A stretch of DNA of 24,001 nt from JAYOFM01 sp038117225 (lineage in GTDB: Bacteria > Pseudomonadota > Alphaproteobacteria > Rhodospirillales > Casp-alpha2): the NCBI GenBank assembly GCA_038117225.1, contig JAYOFM010000054.1, positions 1-24,001 of the forward strand, given 5' to 3'. Each line of letters begins with the position of its first letter. Positions within the stretch are counted from its first letter, which is position 1. Below the pieces are notes generated by a model that made no database searches, had not been told where the DNA came from, and saw only the letters and a program-made list of their open reading frames with translations. Below, one piece after another: positions 22,389-24,001 of this stretch. A program made the position numbers and the translations under genes.

Positions 22389-23459
22389 CTAATCGGCGCC
22401 GTGGGCTTCGCCGGATACCGGTTTGGCATCCGGTTGGCGCAACAGCACGGCGGCGTTGGACAGGAAATAACTGGCGAATTGGATCATCATCGAAAAGGCA
22501 AAAACGAACAGAAATCCGGCCAGGAGCCACTTCACGTACATGCCATATCCGGCCTGGGTGACCTCATAGCTGAGCAGGGGGCCGTTGATGACGTTTGATT
22601 TATCCCACATCCCCAGAGTCAGGATGATCCAGCACAGCGGCATGCCGAGAAACAGCGAGCCCAGCGTATTCGCCCACGCCTTGCCGCGGTTGGAAAAGCT
22701 CGTATAGAGAATATCGACGCGCACGTGGCCTTCCTCCATCAACGTATAAGCGCTGGCGAACAGGAACAACGCGCCATACCAGAAGCGCACCAGATCGGCC
22801 ATGAACGCTTGTTCGTAGGAGAAAATAAAACGCGCGATAACGATCAGAATTTCGGCGACAACGATCAACAATGCCAACCAGGTAAATCCGAGCGAGCGAT
22901 TGAACAAGGCGATGATGAAAGACAGCGCGAACAGCGGATAATGCACATAGGCACCGCGGTACGACGAGCGTCCGAGGTCCTCGGTCAATTGTTCGCCGAC
23001 AACCGCCGCCAGCATGTTCTCGACACGAAGAAACGAGATCAGTGCATCGGCGAGCCCGACCAGCAAGACCATCCAGAAACAGGCGCGGATCAGATAGGTG
23101 GCGAGATCACTTAGCACCACGGAGTCCATGTGCAGGCTGCGTGTCGGCGTGCGGGTAATCCAGAAAGCGAGGCCAACAAGGGGGATCAAGTAGAGAGCCA
23201 GTTGCAACCATCCCAGGGTGACCGCGTCAGCACTGAGCTGCGTATTGAGCGGCGCCATGCCGAACCAGCCAAAATGCTTGAACAGAGGCGGGATCCCCGG
23301 CCAATCGCGCCAGAAATTGAGGTAGTTGTTGAGCGTGAAAATACCGCCGGTCACCACCGCGCCAAGCGCCATAAACCGCATGGTTGCTGGCAACATGCCG
23401 ACCACGGGGGGGCGCGCGGTTGCACCCGGAGCGGCCGTATCGTCGACGGCGGCCGTCAT
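22389..23459 (-). CDS. dctQ: TRAP transporter small permease (DctQ), extended form
   Basis: A 356-residue membrane protein, longer than typical DctQ (about 160-200 residues). Several hydrophobic segments are visible, including one near residue 30, then LQLALYLIPLVGLAFWI, a central pair, and the C-terminal part with the DctQ features: LFLFASAYTLMEEGHVRVDILY (the RVD motif) and two further helices ending at about residue 340. The extended N-terminal half carries additional helices and matches the long small-permease type that accompanies large-form DctM. It lies between dctP and dctM; the gap to dctP (132 bp) contains a strong hairpin. The ATG at 23459 has a G-rich stretch about 11 nt upstream. 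Together with DctM it forms the membrane part of a secondary transporter. Confidence 0.87.
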   Translation of the reverse strand: MTAAVDDTAAPGATARPPVVGMLPATMRFMALGAVVTGGIFTLNNYLNFWRDWPGIPPLFKHFGWFGMAPLNTQLSADAVTLGWLQLALYLIPLVGLAFWITRTPTRSLHMDSVVLSDLATYLIRACFWMVLLVGLADALISFLRVENMLAAVVGEQLTEDLGRSSYRGAYVHYPLFALSFIIALFNRSLGFTWLALLIVVAEILIVIARFIFSYEQAFMADLVRFWYGALFLFASAYTLMEEGHVRVDILYTSFSNRGKAWANTLGSLFLGMPLCWIILTLGMWDKSNVINGPLLSYEVTQAGYGMYVKWLLAGFLFVFAFSMMIQFASYFLSNAAVLLRQPDAKPVSGEAHGAD

Positions 23460-23515
23460 CAGGCGACGGCCCCCCTGCGGCGGCGATCAATCATGATTCA
23501 GCGGACCTTATACGA

Positions 23516-23577
23516 TACGGCGCGAGGCGCGGACCCCCTTGGACGTAGCCAAGGGAATCCGCGCTCGAATTGCCGTA
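23516..23577 (-). promoter_or_regulatory. Long imperfect hairpin between dctP and dctQ
   Basis: Four stem segments nest symmetrically: TACGGC (23516-23521) with GCCGTA (23572-23577); CGAG (23523-23526) with CTCG (23564-23567); CGCGGA (23528-23533) with TCCGCG (23558-23563); CCCTTGG (23536-23542) with CCAAGGG (23549-23555). The loop is ACGTAG. It begins 14 nt after the dctP stop and has no T-run, so it more likely stabilises the dctP transcript or attenuates dctQM than terminates fully. Confidence 0.75.
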
Positions 23578-23591
23578 CTATCGCGTTCTGA

Positions 23592-24001
23592 TCAAACGCC
23601 GAGCACGCGGTTGCGCTGCGCAATGAACGCTTGGTCCGAAATCTTCGACCAGCCTCCCAGGTCCTTACGGGCGGCTCGGAAGCTGTCGTCGATCTTCTTG
23701 GCCAGCGGGCTGTGAGCGCGCACGCCTTCAAACACCTGCTCGGCGGCGTCGCCGAAGGCGTCATAGACGTCGTCGTTGAACTTACGTAGCTTGACGCCCT
23801 GGTCCTTGATCAGGCTGGCCAAGGCCGAGCCGGACTTCATGTTGTACTCCGCCATCATCATGTCGTTTTCCATGCCGGCGGCCGACTCGATGATGATCTG
23901 ATCGGTCTTCGAAAGACCGTCCCACCACTTCTTGTTCATGCCGACTGCCAGCATCGAGCCCGGCTCGTGCATGCCCGGATAGTAGTAGTACTTGGCGGCT
24001 T
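23592..24001 (-). CDS. dctP: TRAP transporter substrate-binding protein (DctP), C-terminal part
   Basis: The 5' end lies beyond the right edge; about 136 C-terminal residues are seen. The fragment begins AAKYYYYPGMHEPGSMLAVGMNKKWWDGLSKTDQ, where YYYYPGxHEPGS is a strong mark of the TakP-like branch of TRAP periplasmic receptors. The WWDGLSKTDQIIIESAAG stretch is the usual C-terminal-domain helix, and the protein ends near VLGV. The visible ATG at 23970-23972 is internal and should not be taken as the start. It is the first visible gene of the dctP-dctQ-dctM set. The ligand is not readable; TakP relatives bind 2-oxo acids or other carboxylates. Confidence 0.93.
   Translation of the reverse strand, partial: AAKYYYYPGMHEPGSMLAVGMNKKWWDGLSKTDQIIIESAAGMENDMMMAEYNMKSGSALASLIKDQGVKLRKFNDDVYDAFGDAAEQVFEGVRAHSPLAKKIDDSFRAARKDLGGWSKISDQAFIAQRNRVLGV

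Overview
The window is about 24 kb of GC-rich DNA, apart from one AT-rich island. It looks like an alphaproteobacterial chromosome, probably Rhodospirillales-like. The reasons are the exported parvulin isomerase - argJ - mutT cluster, a large-type TRAP transporter, bluB, a glycine-zipper surface lipoprotein, PAS_5 and GFA-family proteins, and the overall coding style. This assignment is inference. There is no phage, insertion sequence, CRISPR array or rRNA. A 100-N gap at 4060-4159 is flanked by an exact 55-bp duplication, so the sequence is a scaffold, probably a draft or metagenome-derived genome.

Left part (1-8.6 kb). The 3' end of an unknown gene faces a minus-strand operon of D-amino-acid dehydrogenase, an Asp/Glu-racemase (EutA/maleate isomerase) family enzyme and an exported amidohydrolase; the last two overlap by ATGA. 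A small membrane coiled-coil protein precedes this operon. On the plus strand follow an exported parvulin-type prolyl isomerase (its 5' end split by the gap), argJ and mutT, then a PAS_5 protein. A minus-strand MarR-like regulator and glutathione S-transferase pair closes this part.

Middle part (8.6-16.9 kb). An AT-rich island of about 220 bp has A-tracts, inverted repeats and a near-consensus promoter driving a glycine-zipper lipoprotein. Then come a class I flavin disulfide oxidoreductase, a GFA-family zinc protein, a CinA-type molybdopterin-binding protein with a peroxiredoxin-like protein, a bluB-lysE pair on the minus strand, tRNA-Leu(UAA), a second GFA protein with a likely terminator, a solute-binding domain protein with no export signal, a small membrane protein and a RidA protein.

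Right part (16.9-24 kb, all minus strand). In transcription order there is a TRAP transporter (dctP, cut by the window edge; dctQ; an 888-residue dctM with a long soluble tail), then a cluster of two related small exported cysteine proteins, a Sco1/SenC protein and a family 9 glycosyltransferase. The two small proteins and Sco1 each carry a C-x3-C motif, which makes this the best candidate for an undescribed module, possibly periplasmic copper or thiol handling. A 62-nt imperfect hairpin sits between dctP and dctQ.
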